DNA of 64,000 bases, taken from positions 1 to 64,000 of the forward strand of contig NZ_JBBECH010000030.1 in the NCBI RefSeq assembly GCF_040881935.1, given 5' to 3'. A program made the position numbers and the translations under genes. The notes under the pieces are model-generated. The model was given only the letters and a program-made list of their open reading frames with translations, was not told where the DNA came from and searched no databases. The DNA is from Saccharospirillum sp040881935 (GTDB taxonomy: Bacteria; Pseudomonadota; Gammaproteobacteria; Pseudomonadales; Natronospirillaceae). Shown here one piece after another: positions 32,831-41,329 of this stretch. Numbering within the stretch: position 1 is the stretch's first letter; every line of letters begins with the position of its first letter.

Positions 32831-34589
32831 ATTTGATTTGGAAAAACACCAGGATACCCCTCGCCTGGAGTTGGTAAAACGCTTGTGGCGCGATTATTTG
32901 CGCAGTCACATCGGCGTGTTACTGGTCGCCGCCGTACTGGTGGTGATTGAGGGGAGTGCGCTCGGGTTGCTTAGCTATCTGGTGCAGCCAATGTTCGACC
33001 AGGTATTCGTGCAGGGCAATGCGGACCAGGTGGTCTGGATCGCCCTGGCGATTTTCATCGTGTTCACCGCACGGGCACTCGGTGGTTTTGGCCAAAGGGT
33101 GATTACCGTTACCGTGGGGTTGCGCGTGGTAACCGGCTTGCAGAAAGACATGCTCAGCCACTTGGTCCGGTTGGATTCAGGTTTCTTTGGTGCGCATTCA
33201 CCCGGCGGGCTGATAGAACGCGTTCGGGGTGACACCCAGGCGTTGAAGAGCTTTGCCAGCACAGCGTTAATTAACCTGGGGCGGGATTCAATTTCACTCA
33301 TTGCCCTGTTAACCGTGGCCATGCTGGTCGACTGGCGCTGGACACTGTTTGCGCTGTTTGGCCTGCCGTTGTTGTCATTTCCCATCGCCTTGCTGCGTCG
33401 GTTAATTCTGAAAACCACGCGCAGCTCGCGGGAAGTATCGTCGCTGCTGTCGATGCGGTTGGATGAGATTTTTCACGGCATTAATGCGATTAAGCAGAAC
33501 AATTTGGAGGCCCACGAAGACGGACGTTTTCAGAAAGAAACCGAGCGATTTTTCAAGTTTCAGCGGCGCTCGGAAATCGGTAAGGCCGCGATGCCGGCGA
33601 TGATTGATCTGGTCGCTGGTTTTGGCTTTGTGGCGGTGGTGATTTACGGTGGGCATCAGATCATCGAGGGCGAAAAGACCATCGGCCAGTTCATGAGTTT
33701 TTTTACCGCCATGGCACTGATTTTTGACCCATTGCGCCGGCTGAGCAATATCAGCGGCGCGTTTCAGGCGGCCAGCGCCAGCCTGGAACGGATTTTCAGC
33801 GTACTGGATCTGGAACCGAAAATAGTGACGCCGCTCAACCCTTTACCGGTGCCCGCGAACGTTGGGCAACTGGATATCGTGATGGATCACCTCAATTTCG
33901 GCTATGCGGATAAATCCGTATTGCACGATTTAAGCCTGAAGGCTCCGGCCGGGAAAATGACGGCCTTGGTGGGGGCTTCAGGGGCCGGTAAAACCACACT
34001 GTTCAACCTGTTAACCCGGCTGGTAGACCCGCAATCGGGCGCGATCCGGCTTGGCGATGTGCCGATTAACCAGTTGGACCTGATCGAGCTGCGGCAATTG
34101 TTTGCAGTGGTCAGTCAGGATTCAGCGTTGTTCGATGAAAGCATAAAACAGAATATTCTACTGGGCCGGCTGGATGCCGACATGGCCAGTGTTGATAAAG
34201 CTGCCAAAGAAGCGCTGGTCGATGAATACACCCGTCAGTTGGAGGCCGGGCTGGATACGCTGGCCGGGCCACGCGGCACGAACTTATCGGGCGGCCAGCG
34301 CCAGCGCGTTGCCATTGCCCGGGCGCTGCTGCGGGATGCACCGATTCTGCTGCTCGATGAAGCCACCTCGGCGCTGGACACCCGCACCGAAAAACTGATT
34401 CAGGAAACCCTCGAAGACCTCGCCAAGCGCAAAACCACCCTGGTGATTGCCCACCGGTTAAGCACCGTGATGAATGCGGATCTGATTCACGTGCTGGAAG
34501 AAGGGCGCGTGATTGAGAGCGGTACGCATGATGAGTTGCTGGCCAGGCGCGGGGCGTATTTTAATTTGCATTCTACGTTTGAAGCATAA
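32823..34589 (+). CDS. msbA: Lipid A export ABC transporter MsbA
   Basis: The 588-residue half-transporter flips lipid A-core across the inner membrane. The transmembrane domain has six hydrophobic helices (about 28-320). The nucleotide-binding domain shows Walker A LVGASGAGKTTLFNLL (about 380-395), the Q-loop VVSQDSALFDESI, the ABC signature LSGGQRQRVAIARALL and Walker B ILLLDEATSALD, followed by the H-loop LVIAHRLSTV. The GTG start at 32823 overlaps the phosphatase gene by 8 bp, so a core-modification operon is coupled to export. Its stop lies just before a 17-bp array. Identification is strong. Confidence 0.94.
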   Translation: MNEFDLEKHQDTPRLELVKRLWRDYLRSHIGVLLVAAVLVVIEGSALGLLSYLVQPMFDQVFVQGNADQVVWIALAIFIVFTARALGGFGQRVITVTVGLRVVTGLQKDMLSHLVRLDSGFFGAHSPGGLIERVRGDTQALKSFASTALINLGRDSISLIALLTVAMLVDWRWTLFALFGLPLLSFPIALLRRLILKTTRSSREVSSLLSMRLDEIFHGINAIKQNNLEAHEDGRFQKETERFFKFQRRSEIGKAAMPAMIDLVAGFGFVAVVIYGGHQIIEGEKTIGQFMSFFTAMALIFDPLRRLSNISGAFQAASASLERIFSVLDLEPKIVTPLNPLPVPANVGQLDIVMDHLNFGYADKSVLHDLSLKAPAGKMTALVGASGAGKTTLFNLLTRLVDPQSGAIRLGDVPINQLDLIELRQLFAVVSQDSALFDESIKQNILLGRLDADMASVDKAAKEALVDEYTRQLEAGLDTLAGPRGTNLSGGQRQRVAIARALLRDAPILLLDEATSALDTRTEKLIQETLEDLAKRKTTLVIAHRLSTVMNADLIHVLEEGRVIESGTHDELLARRGAYFNLHSTFEA

Positions 34590-34591
34590 AA

Positions 34592-34756
34592 AACGTGGGA
34601 CATGGACTGACGTAGGACATGAAGAGACGCGAAACACTAAATGACGTCGGTTTATGTTGTGCGTCTCCAAGTGTTTCACGTCACTTAATGTTTTACGTCA
34701 GTTATTGTTTTGCGTCTTTTACTGTTTTACGTCTTTTATTGTTCCGCGTCTTTACA
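34592..34756. repeat. 17-bp inverted tandem array between msbA and lptG
   Basis: Purine units (AACGTGGGACATGGACT, GACGTAGGACATGAAGA, GACGCGAAACACTAAAT) are followed by a centre around GACGTCGGTTTATGTTG. Six pyrimidine units follow at exact 17-bp spacing (for example TGTTTCACGTCACTTAA, TGTTTTACGTCAGTTAT, TGTTTTGCGTCTTTTAC), ending at 34756. It spans the convergent gap. The stop codon of lptG is read from the last unit, and the msbA stop is 2 bp from the first. This is one of the clearest members of the family. Confidence 0.92.
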
Positions 34757-35819
34757 ACCGGGTTTTGACCAGCCAAACAGTAACCCCCAAAAATAACAAC
34801 GATGGCGCCAGTGCAGCCAGCACTGGGGTTAGCCCCATCACCATCAACAAACTGCCCAGGGTATCCGTTACCAATTGCACCGCAATCGCCAGGGCCACGC
34901 CCTTGAACGCGGCATCGCCCAGCGTTTTTTGCCGAAAACTCCCGAACGAGAACACCAGTGCCAGAAACAGCATGGCGATGTACTGCACCGGGAACCAGAG
35001 GCGGCTCCAGAAGGTGAGCTCCAGGCGCGGGTCGGGCAGGGCTTGTTCCAGTGAGAAACGCACTTGCACCCACAACTGCTGTAGCGTCAGTTCGCGTTCG
35101 CGCTGGCTGAGAATGCTGAGCAGGTTGGCGTTGAAGTTGGCCGGTTGCCAGTTAAGGGTGTCGAAGGCGCTGTGCAGTACGGAGTTTTCGTTGAACTCAA
35201 CCTGCTTGACGTTGTTGAGCATCCAGCCCTGGTCGATGGGGCTGGCGGTTGGCGCGTAAGTGACCATGGCCAAATTATTATCGGCATCCAATTCGAAGAT
35301 GGTGAGGCCGGTTATGTCCCGGTCTGGGGAGACCAGATCGACGTTGATGACCCACTGGTTGTCTCTGTACCACTGGCCACTCAGGGTTGGCAAGTTGCGG
35401 TCGAGTTTCTGGGCCCGGGTTATCTCGGCCTGCAATCGCAATTGTGGCGCGGCCCATTCGCCGAGGACATAAACAATCGGAAGCAGCATTAGCCCTGGCA
35501 ATATCAGCCGCACGACCAAGCCGTAAGCACTGCGCGACGCCAGTTGAATAATCACCAGCTCGCTGTTTTTGGCCATGCCGGCCACCGAGAGCAAGGTGCC
35601 AAGCAACACCATGGGGCCAATGAACTGATAGACCTCCAGTGGCAGGCTGTAGAGCCGGTATAAAAACGCATCGACGGGGGTGTAGGTATCGCTGCCGCGC
35701 CGGCTGATTTCATCGGCCACGCCCATCACCAGCAGTAAACCACCAATCGCCAAAACGACAATGGCAATAAACACGGCGGTGCGTTTAAGGATGTAACGGT
35801 TAAGGATCGAAAGCCCCAT
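34752..35819 (-). CDS. lptG: LPS export permease LptG
   Basis: The 355-residue inner-membrane protein has three N-terminal and three C-terminal membrane helices around a large periplasmic beta-jellyroll. It works with LptF, LptB and LptC to extract LPS from the inner membrane. The N-terminus MGLSILNRYILKRT, the coupling-helix region ELVIIQLASRSAYGLVVR, and the C-terminal RLWFPVQYIAMLFLALVFSF are typical. ATG at 35819 shares one base with the lptF stop (TGATG), so the pair is coupled. A longer frame upstream re-reads lptF. The final residue and stop fall at the edge of the 17-bp array. Confidence 0.93.
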   Translation of the reverse strand: MGLSILNRYILKRTAVFIAIVVLAIGGLLLVMGVADEISRRGSDTYTPVDAFLYRLYSLPLEVYQFIGPMVLLGTLLSVAGMAKNSELVIIQLASRSAYGLVVRLILPGLMLLPIVYVLGEWAAPQLRLQAEITRAQKLDRNLPTLSGQWYRDNQWVINVDLVSPDRDITGLTIFELDADNNLAMVTYAPTASPIDQGWMLNNVKQVEFNENSVLHSAFDTLNWQPANFNANLLSILSQRERELTLQQLWVQVRFSLEQALPDPRLELTFWSRLWFPVQYIAMLFLALVFSFGSFRQKTLGDAAFKGVALAIAVQLVTDTLGSLLMVMGLTPVLAALAPSLLFLGVTVWLVKTRL

Positions 35820-36865
35820 CAGCCGGGCCTCCGTATCAGTACCAGGCCCAGTAGGGCGAGGGCGACCAGAAACCACCAGGGGCTGGCGATCAGCGGTAGC
35901 TGGCCCTTCTCAACCGCGGTTTGCAGGGTTTGCTGGCTGAAGGTGAACACGATGTAAAGAATAATGCCCATGGCAATGGCGCCCACCTTGGCTTTGCGGG
36001 GTTTGACCCGGGTGAGGCCAACGGCCCAGAGTGCCAGTACCAGAATCAACACCGCCGTTAGCGTGCGTTCTATGACTTCGCTGCGGTTGGCCTGGCTGCC
36101 GTTTTGCCACAACACATCTGAACCATGGGCTTCGCGCGGGTTGTTCTGGGACCCAGAGTCGTCAGTGGGGATGTACAGGGCGTAACTCTGGTAATTAATG
36201 CGTTCAGTCTCATCCGGGTTAAGGCTGAAGACCGTTTGGCGGCCTGAAAACAGGGTTAAATACTGGCGTTGCTGCTCAACTTGAATGCGGGCCGAAGGCG
36301 CGGTATTCACTGAAATCCGGTCGCCGTCGACCTGGGCGACGAATAGGCTCAGCAGGGATTCCTGGGCCGGGTTGGCCGAGCGGGCGTACAAAGTGGCATC
36401 GCGCTGGTTCAGCGAGAAAAATTCACCGGGGGAGACAATATCGGTGAGGGGCCGGTTCTGTTGGCTGAACAGGTAGTCGGATAAGCCACGTTCGGCCATG
36501 GGGGTGATGATATGGGTGAACGCCAGCATGATCACCATCGCCGGTAACGCGGTATAGACCAGTACTTTCACCAGAATACCGGTATCGGAAACGCCGATGG
36601 CATGCAGCACGGTGCGTTCGGAATCTTCACTAAGCCGGTTCAGGGTGGTCAGAGCGGCTAGAAAGTAGGCCGCGGGCAGCAGCTCAGGTAACAGTATGGG
36701 TAGCTGGAAGCCGATGATGGCGATAATGGCCCAGTCGGAATATTGCCCGGATACCACCCGGCCGAGGGTTTCGCTCATTTCCCCGGCGATCAGCAACGCC
36801 ATCAGAATGGCGGTAATCAGCGCAAAGGGCTTGATGATTTCTCGGCAGATGTACCAGGTAAACAA
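35819..36865 (-). CDS. lptF: LPS export permease LptF
   Basis: The 348-residue partner of LptG shares its six-helix, jellyroll architecture. It shows TWYICREIIKPFALITAI at the N-terminus (first helix), ERTVLHAIGVSDTGILVKVL (coupling helix region), FSLNQRDATLYARSANPAQE in the periplasmic domain and the helix pair at about 265-345. The lptF-lptG order is universal in this group. Transcription runs away from the phosphomannomutase gene, with 341 bp between them holding a nested inverted repeat and a likely promoter for the plus-strand gene. Confidence 0.92.
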   Translation of the reverse strand: MFTWYICREIIKPFALITAILMALLIAGEMSETLGRVVSGQYSDWAIIAIIGFQLPILLPELLPAAYFLAALTTLNRLSEDSERTVLHAIGVSDTGILVKVLVYTALPAMVIMLAFTHIITPMAERGLSDYLFSQQNRPLTDIVSPGEFFSLNQRDATLYARSANPAQESLLSLFVAQVDGDRISVNTAPSARIQVEQQRQYLTLFSGRQTVFSLNPDETERINYQSYALYIPTDDSGSQNNPREAHGSDVLWQNGSQANRSEVIERTLTAVLILVLALWAVGLTRVKPRKAKVGAIAMGIILYIVFTFSQQTLQTAVEKGQLPLIASPWWFLVALALLGLVLIRRPG

Positions 36866-36957
36866 TGTCGGATCCGAATATGACGAGCTGGCCGGCAGTA
36901 TAGCGGGTTAGGAGGCGTCACCCAATATGCAACGCAACCCCTGGTGGTTGGTCTTTT

Positions 36958-37079
36958 GTAGGAAGCTAGTCCTCTGGGTGACGGTGAGGATAGGTAACCG
37001 GTGAAGCTGACCTTTTGGGCGGTGGTTTTATTCACCGGCCCCGGAGCTTCTTGTCGCCCAGCTGACGCTGGCTTCCTAC
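36958..37079. repeat. Nested inverted repeat (REP/BIME-like element)
   Basis: The outer arms GTAGGAAGC (36958-36966) and GCTTCCTAC (37071-37079) are perfect complements, and the next inner stretch TGGGTGAC pairs with GTCGCCCA with one mismatch. A second inner pair, CCGGTGAA (36998-37005) and TTCACCGG (37031-37038), forms its own stem. This is the only structure in the 341-bp space between lptF and the phosphomannomutase gene, apart from the promoter. A related half-element (TTTTGTAGGAGGACAGGCCT) appears near 40578 after cmoM, so the element is dispersed. Confidence 0.7.
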
Positions 37080-37173
37080 GACTGAACCTTTACTCGTCTT
37101 AACCGACAGCCTCTATTGCCCAGTCTTCGCCGGTCGGTTTTAAAAAAGACTGCAAGGAGGGCCTTTTGCAACC

Positions 37174-37179
37174 TATAAT
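37174..37179 (+). promoter_or_regulatory. Candidate -10 element for the phosphomannomutase gene
   Basis: A perfect TATAAT lies 27 bp upstream of the ATG at 37207. No good -35 box stands at 16-18 bp, so activity may depend on an activator or on sequences such as TGCAA in the upstream region. A Shine-Dalgarno-like CGGAG lies 8 bp before the ATG. This assignment is by pattern only. Confidence 0.4.
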
Positions 37180-37206
37180 CGGGGCACATCTAAAACGGAG
37201 CACCTC

Positions 37207-38574
37207 ATGACTGAACTGACCTGTTTTGGCGCTTACGACATACGCGGTGAGCTGGGTGTGGAGCTGAATACGGACATTGCCTACAGGATTGGACGGGCGT
37301 TTGCGGCCTACCTGAATCCTAAAACCGTGGTCGTTGGTGGCGACGTTCGGGAAACCTCGCCAGAGTTGAAGCAGGCCTTCGCCGATGGCGTGTTGGATTC
37401 CGGCGCCAATGTGATCGACATTGGCTTGTGCGGCACAGAAGAGGTGTATTTTGCCACCAAGTACCTCAAGGCCGAGGGCGGGTGCATGGTGACCGCGAGC
37501 CATAACCCCATTAATTACAACGGCATGAAGATGGTGCGCGAGGATTCCAAGCCAATCTCGCGCGATACCGGCCTCGATGACATTCGTAAAATGGCCGAGA
37601 CCGGTGAATACGGTGAAAAAGCCGCCAAACGCGGCACACTGAAAGAGCAAGGCAACAGCCAGGCCTACACCGAACACCTGATCGGCTACCTCGATCTTTC
37701 CGACCTGCGCCCGACGCGGCTGGTCACCAATGCTGGCAATGGCGCCGCCGGCCCGTCGCTCGATCGACTGGAAGCCGCCCTGAAAGCCAAGGGCGCACCG
37801 ATCGAACTGATCAAGATTCACAATGAACCCGACGGTACCTTTCCCAACGGCATTCCCAACCCCCTGTTGCACGAGCAGCAGCCGGTGACCAGCAAGGCCG
37901 TTAAGGAACACGGCGCCGATATGGGCATCGCCTGGGACGGTGATTTCGACCGCTGCTTCCTGTGGGACAACGAAGGCCAGTTTATCGAGGGCTACTATAT
38001 TGTCGGCTTGCTGGCCGAAGCCTTTCTGGTCAAACAACCGGGCTCCAAGGTCGTATACGACCCGCGTTTAACCTGGAACACGGTCGAGATCGTCGAGGCC
38101 AATGGTGGCGAAGCGATCATGTGTAAATCGGGCCACGCCTTTATTAAAGAGAAAATGCGCAAGGAAGATGCCGTCTACGGCGGCGAGATGAGCGCCCACC
38201 ACTACTTTCGCGACTTCGCCTATGCCGACTCGGGCATGATTCCCTGGCTTCTGGTAGTCGACTTGCTGAGTAAGAAAAAAACCTCGCTCAAGGCACTGGT
38301 TAGCGAGCGCATGGCCAAATTCCCATCCCCCGGCGAGATCAACAGCAAAGTCGCCGACGCGGATGAAGCCATGGCCCGCGTATACGACGCCTACAAAGCT
38401 GAGGCCATTGCCGAAGACCACATCGACGGTCTCTCGCTGGAATTCGCCGAGTGGCGCTTCAACCTGCGCAAATCGAACACCGAACCGGTCATTCGCCTGA
38501 ACGTCGAAACCCGGGGCGATAAAGCACTGATGGAAGAAAAAACCCAGGAACTCCTGGCGCTGATTAGACAATAG
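37207..38574 (+). CDS. Phosphomannomutase (CpsG/ManB type)
   Basis: The 455-residue enzyme interconverts mannose-6-phosphate and mannose-1-phosphate for GDP-mannose synthesis. Its four domains are marked by the catalytic phosphoserine loop TASHNPINYNGMK (about 97-109), the metal loop AWDGDFDRCFLWD (about 240-252) with Asp-X-Asp-X-Asp, the sugar-binding GGEMSAHHYF (about 324-333), and the phosphate-binding RKSNTEPVIRLNVE (about 425-438). The length fits the ManB/CpsG group and not the longer AlgC. No guanylyltransferase gene is adjacent in this window. It stands alone between lptF and galE, but probably serves the same LPS or exopolysaccharide synthesis. Confidence 0.93.
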   Translation: MTELTCFGAYDIRGELGVELNTDIAYRIGRAFAAYLNPKTVVVGGDVRETSPELKQAFADGVLDSGANVIDIGLCGTEEVYFATKYLKAEGGCMVTASHNPINYNGMKMVREDSKPISRDTGLDDIRKMAETGEYGEKAAKRGTLKEQGNSQAYTEHLIGYLDLSDLRPTRLVTNAGNGAAGPSLDRLEAALKAKGAPIELIKIHNEPDGTFPNGIPNPLLHEQQPVTSKAVKEHGADMGIAWDGDFDRCFLWDNEGQFIEGYYIVGLLAEAFLVKQPGSKVVYDPRLTWNTVEIVEANGGEAIMCKSGHAFIKEKMRKEDAVYGGEMSAHHYFRDFAYADSGMIPWLLVVDLLSKKKTSLKALVSERMAKFPSPGEINSKVADADEAMARVYDAYKAEAIAEDHIDGLSLEFAEWRFNLRKSNTEPVIRLNVETRGDKALMEEKTQELLALIRQ

Positions 38575-38579
38575 AAAAA

Positions 38580-38761
38580 AACGCAGGACATGAAGGGACG
38601 CAACACATGAAAAGACGCGAAACATGAAAAGACGTAAAACATGAAGGGAAGCAGGACAGGAATTGACGTCTTTCCGTGTTTAGCGTCTTTTAGTGTCTTG
38701 CGTCAGTTAGTGTTTCGCGTCATTTAGTGTACTGCGTCTTTTAATGTTCCGCGTGGGTTAA
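38580..38761. repeat. 17-bp inverted tandem array between the phosphomannomutase gene and galE
   Basis: Purine units at exact spacing (GACGCAACACATGAAAA, GACGCGAAACATGAAAA, GACGTAAAACATGAAGG, GAAGCAGGACAGGAATT) precede a centre GACGTCTTTCCG. Pyrimidine units follow (TGTTTAGCGTCTTTTAG, TGTCTTGCGTCAGTTAG, TGTTTCGCGTCATTTAG, TGTACTGCGTCTTTTAA, TGTTCCGCGTGGGTTAA). The array starts 5 bp after the upstream stop and ends 14 bp before galE, leaving only the Shine-Dalgarno site. It is the last clear member in the window. Confidence 0.92.
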
Positions 38762-38775
38762 ACAAAGGAGTTTTT

Positions 38776-39789
38776 ATGACCGTTTTGGTGACCGGCGGAG
38801 CCGGGTATATTGGCAGCCACACCTGTATTGAATTGATTCAGGCCGGGCATACCGTGCTGGTGCTGGATAACCTGGTGAACAGTTCGGCTGAATCGCTGCG
38901 CCGGGTTGAGGCGATTGTGCGTCAGCCGGTTGATTTTGTGGAAGGTGATATACGCGATACCGGGTTGCTCGACCGGGTGTTCAGCGAGCACGATATTGAT
39001 TCGGTTGTGCACTTTTCTGGTTTGAAAGCGGTGGGGGAGAGCACTGAAAAACCGCTCGATTACTACGACAGCAATGTCTACGGCACTATTTGTCTGCTGC
39101 AGATGATGAAGCGCCACGGTTGCAAGAACCTGGTGTTCAGTTCATCGGCCACTGTCTACGGCGACCCGCATACCGTGCCAATTCAGGAACATTTTCCGCT
39201 CAGCGCCACCAACCCCTATGGCCGCTCGAAGCTGATGATCGAAGACATACTGCGTGATCTGAACGCATCGGATGCTGAATGGCAGGTGGCTCTGTTACGC
39301 TACTTTAATCCGGTGGGGGCGCACCAAAGCGGCACCATCGGCGAAGACCCGAACGGTATTCCCAACAATCTGATGCCCTTCATTACCCAGGTGGCCATCG
39401 GCAAGCGCGAGGCGCTCTCGGTGTTCGGTAGCGACTACGACACACCCGATGGCACCGGCGTGCGCGACTACATTCACGTGGTCGACCTGGCCAAAGGCCA
39501 TGTCAAGGCCATCGAAAAACTGAACAGCAAACCAGGCTGTGTGGCCTATAATCTCGGCACCGGGGTTGGTTACAGCGTGTTGGATATGGTGAAGGCGCTG
39601 GAAAACGCATCGGGCAACAAAGTGCCCTACAAGCTGGTAGATCGGCGCCCCGGCGACATCGCCTGCTGCTACGCCGACCCGGCCTACGCAGAACAGGAAC
39701 TCGGCTGGCACGCCGAACTGGGCCTGGAAGACATGATGGCCGACTCCTGGCGCTGGCAAAGCCAGAATCCCGACGGATATCGGCGGTAG
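38776..39789 (+). CDS. galE: UDP-glucose 4-epimerase GalE
   Basis: The 337-residue SDR enzyme interconverts UDP-glucose and UDP-galactose. The NAD motif is VTGGAGYIGSHTCIELI (about 5-21), the substrate region FSSSATVYGDP and the catalytic Tyr-X3-Lys in NPYGRSKLMIED. Length and order match GalE. AAAGGAG precedes its ATG by 6 bp. The stop overlaps the cmoM GTG by one base, so the two are co-transcribed. It probably supplies UDP-galactose for LPS core or exopolysaccharide. Confidence 0.96.
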   Translation: MTVLVTGGAGYIGSHTCIELIQAGHTVLVLDNLVNSSAESLRRVEAIVRQPVDFVEGDIRDTGLLDRVFSEHDIDSVVHFSGLKAVGESTEKPLDYYDSNVYGTICLLQMMKRHGCKNLVFSSSATVYGDPHTVPIQEHFPLSATNPYGRSKLMIEDILRDLNASDAEWQVALLRYFNPVGAHQSGTIGEDPNGIPNNLMPFITQVAIGKREALSVFGSDYDTPDGTGVRDYIHVVDLAKGHVKAIEKLNSKPGCVAYNLGTGVGYSVLDMVKALENASGNKVPYKLVDRRPGDIACCYADPAYAEQELGWHAELGLEDMMADSWRWQSQNPDGYRR

Positions 39790-40556
39790 TGAAGGAATAC
39801 GTTAATTTTGATCCGCTGGCGGAGCGGTTTTCGAAGAATATTTACGGCAGTTTGAAGGGCCGTATTCGCCAGACTCTGCTGGAAACTCTGTATCCGAAAT
39901 ACGTGCCAGAGTTAGCCCAGCCGGGTCTAAGTGTTCTGGATGCTGGCGGTGGCCTGGGGCAAATGACGCAATGGCTGCTGGGTATGGGTCACCGGGTGGA
40001 GTATTTCGATGTGGCCGGTGATCTGGTGGCCCGGGTTAAGCAGGATGCCGCGGAATCGATTGCCAGTGGTCAGTGCCTGGTAAGCCAGGCTTCGGTGTTC
40101 GAATTCGATTCCGGGCCAGACCGGAACCTGGTGATTGTGCATGCCGTGCTGGAATGGCTGGAAGGCCCCCAAGCCGCGCTGGACAGAGCAATGAGCTGGG
40201 TAGCGCCGGGCGGTGTGATCGGGGTGATGGTGTATAACCGCCACATGCTCGAACTGCGTAATTTGATGCGAGGCACCCTGGAGAAAGTCAAAACCGGCCA
40301 GCTACAAGGCCTGGCCGGTGGTCTTACCCCAATTACACCCCTGAGTCCCGAACCCATTTGTCAGCAATTGGAGACGGCTGGTTTCGAAATATTGACTCAG
40401 GCCGGTATCCGCACCTTTTCAGATTTAACGGAACCGACGGTGCTGTCATGGTACAGCGATGAAGACATCATTGAGATGGAACAACGCCTGTGCGAACAGG
40501 CACCCTATCGGGATTTGGGACGATATGTGCTGTTGTTGGCCAGGAAGCCACAGTAA
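39789..40556 (+). CDS. cmoM: tRNA 5-carboxymethoxyuridine methyltransferase CmoM
   Basis: The 255-residue SAM-dependent methyltransferase matches CmoM (formerly SmtA), which methylates cmo5U34 in tRNA to mcmo5U. The N-terminus FDPLAERFSKNIYGSLKGRI, the SAM loop VLDAGGGLGQMTQWLL (about 49-64), the IVHAVLEWLEGPQ post-motif and the C-terminal CEQAPYRDLGRYVLLLARKP are clearly alike. It uses a GTG start sharing one base with the galE stop. Its position after galE is incidental in function. It converges with queE, another tRNA-modification gene, 50 bp away. Confidence 0.9.
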   Translation: MKEYVNFDPLAERFSKNIYGSLKGRIRQTLLETLYPKYVPELAQPGLSVLDAGGGLGQMTQWLLGMGHRVEYFDVAGDLVARVKQDAAESIASGQCLVSQASVFEFDSGPDRNLVIVHAVLEWLEGPQAALDRAMSWVAPGGVIGVMVYNRHMLELRNLMRGTLEKVKTGQLQGLAGGLTPITPLSPEPICQQLETAGFEILTQAGIRTFSDLTEPTVLSWYSDEDIIEMEQRLCEQAPYRDLGRYVLLLARKPQ

Positions 40557-40606
40557 GCTGACGCAAGGGTGTGTTCTTTTGTAGGAGGACAGGCCTCTGG
40601 TTTTAC

Positions 40607-41278
40607 TCAGGCGATGTTAACCACTTTGTGCGACTGCAGCGTCAGCCTCCACTCCGGGTGTTCGCGGCAATAGGCTATGGCGGTCTGGGTGCTGGTTTCG
40701 CGGGCCGGGTGCAGGGTCTCGGCGTCGAACGGGTTTAACGGGCTCAGATAACGAACGCTGGCGTTAATGTGCGCGAAGCGCTCGGGCGGGGCTTCTGGCT
40801 GGGGGTATACCAGCTTGAGTTCGTCGCACTGGTCTATGATCACGTCACTGCGGCCCTTGGGGCTGATGCAGACCCAATCGAGATTGGCCGGTAACGGGCG
40901 GGTGCCGTTGGATTCCACCGCGCATTCGAAGCCGCGCTGGTGCAGGGCGTCGATCAGGGTTTCGGTCAGTTGCAGGGCTGGTTCGCCGCCGGTGAACACG
41001 ACGTAGGGTTTTACACGAGTGTCGTTGGTTGGGGTAGGCGTTGGCCATAGCGCCGCTATGGCATCTGCCAGTTCGGTGGCGCTGCCAAACTTGCCACCGC
41101 CTTCGCCGTCGGTACCGATAAAGTCGGTATCGCAGAAGGTGCAGATGCTGGTGGCACGGTCTGCTTCGCGGCCGCTCCAGAGGTTGCACCCGGTAAAGCG
41201 GCAAAACACGGAGGCACGGCCGGTGTGGGCACCTTCGCCCTGGAGGGTGTAGAACATTTCTTTGACGGAATAGGTCAC
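40607..41278 (-). CDS. queE: 7-carboxy-7-deazaguanine synthase QueE
   Basis: The 223-residue radical-SAM enzyme converts CPH4 to CDG in queuosine synthesis. It starts SVKEMFYTLQGEGAHTGRAS and has the iron-sulfur ligands in CRFTGCNLWSGRE and the later CTFCDTDF, the long cysteine spacing of the QueE subgroup. VFTGGEPALQ and CVSPKGR-like (CISPKGRSD) motifs bind SAM and substrate. It is a single-gene unit on the minus strand, between cmoM and the GGDEF/EAL gene. No other queuosine genes are seen here. Confidence 0.94.
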   Translation of the reverse strand: MTYSVKEMFYTLQGEGAHTGRASVFCRFTGCNLWSGREADRATSICTFCDTDFIGTDGEGGGKFGSATELADAIAALWPTPTPTNDTRVKPYVVFTGGEPALQLTETLIDALHQRGFECAVESNGTRPLPANLDWVCISPKGRSDVIIDQCDELKLVYPQPEAPPERFAHINASVRYLSPLNPFDAETLHPARETSTQTAIAYCREHPEWRLTLQSHKVVNIA

Positions 41279-41329
41279 AACAATCGGGCCTCGGGGTTCA
41301 GAGTCTGGAATGGCCGGGCCACCAGCGGG

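Noticed and set aside
154..38761. Possible CRISPR arrays from the regular 17-bp units
   Set aside because: Units are directly adjacent with no unique spacers, they are degenerate, and no cas genes are in the window.
39782..39789. GGCGGTAG, identical to the RfaH ops core element
   Set aside because: It is formed by the last codons and TAG stop of galE, and the next gene is a tRNA methyltransferase; there is no polysaccharide operon start here.
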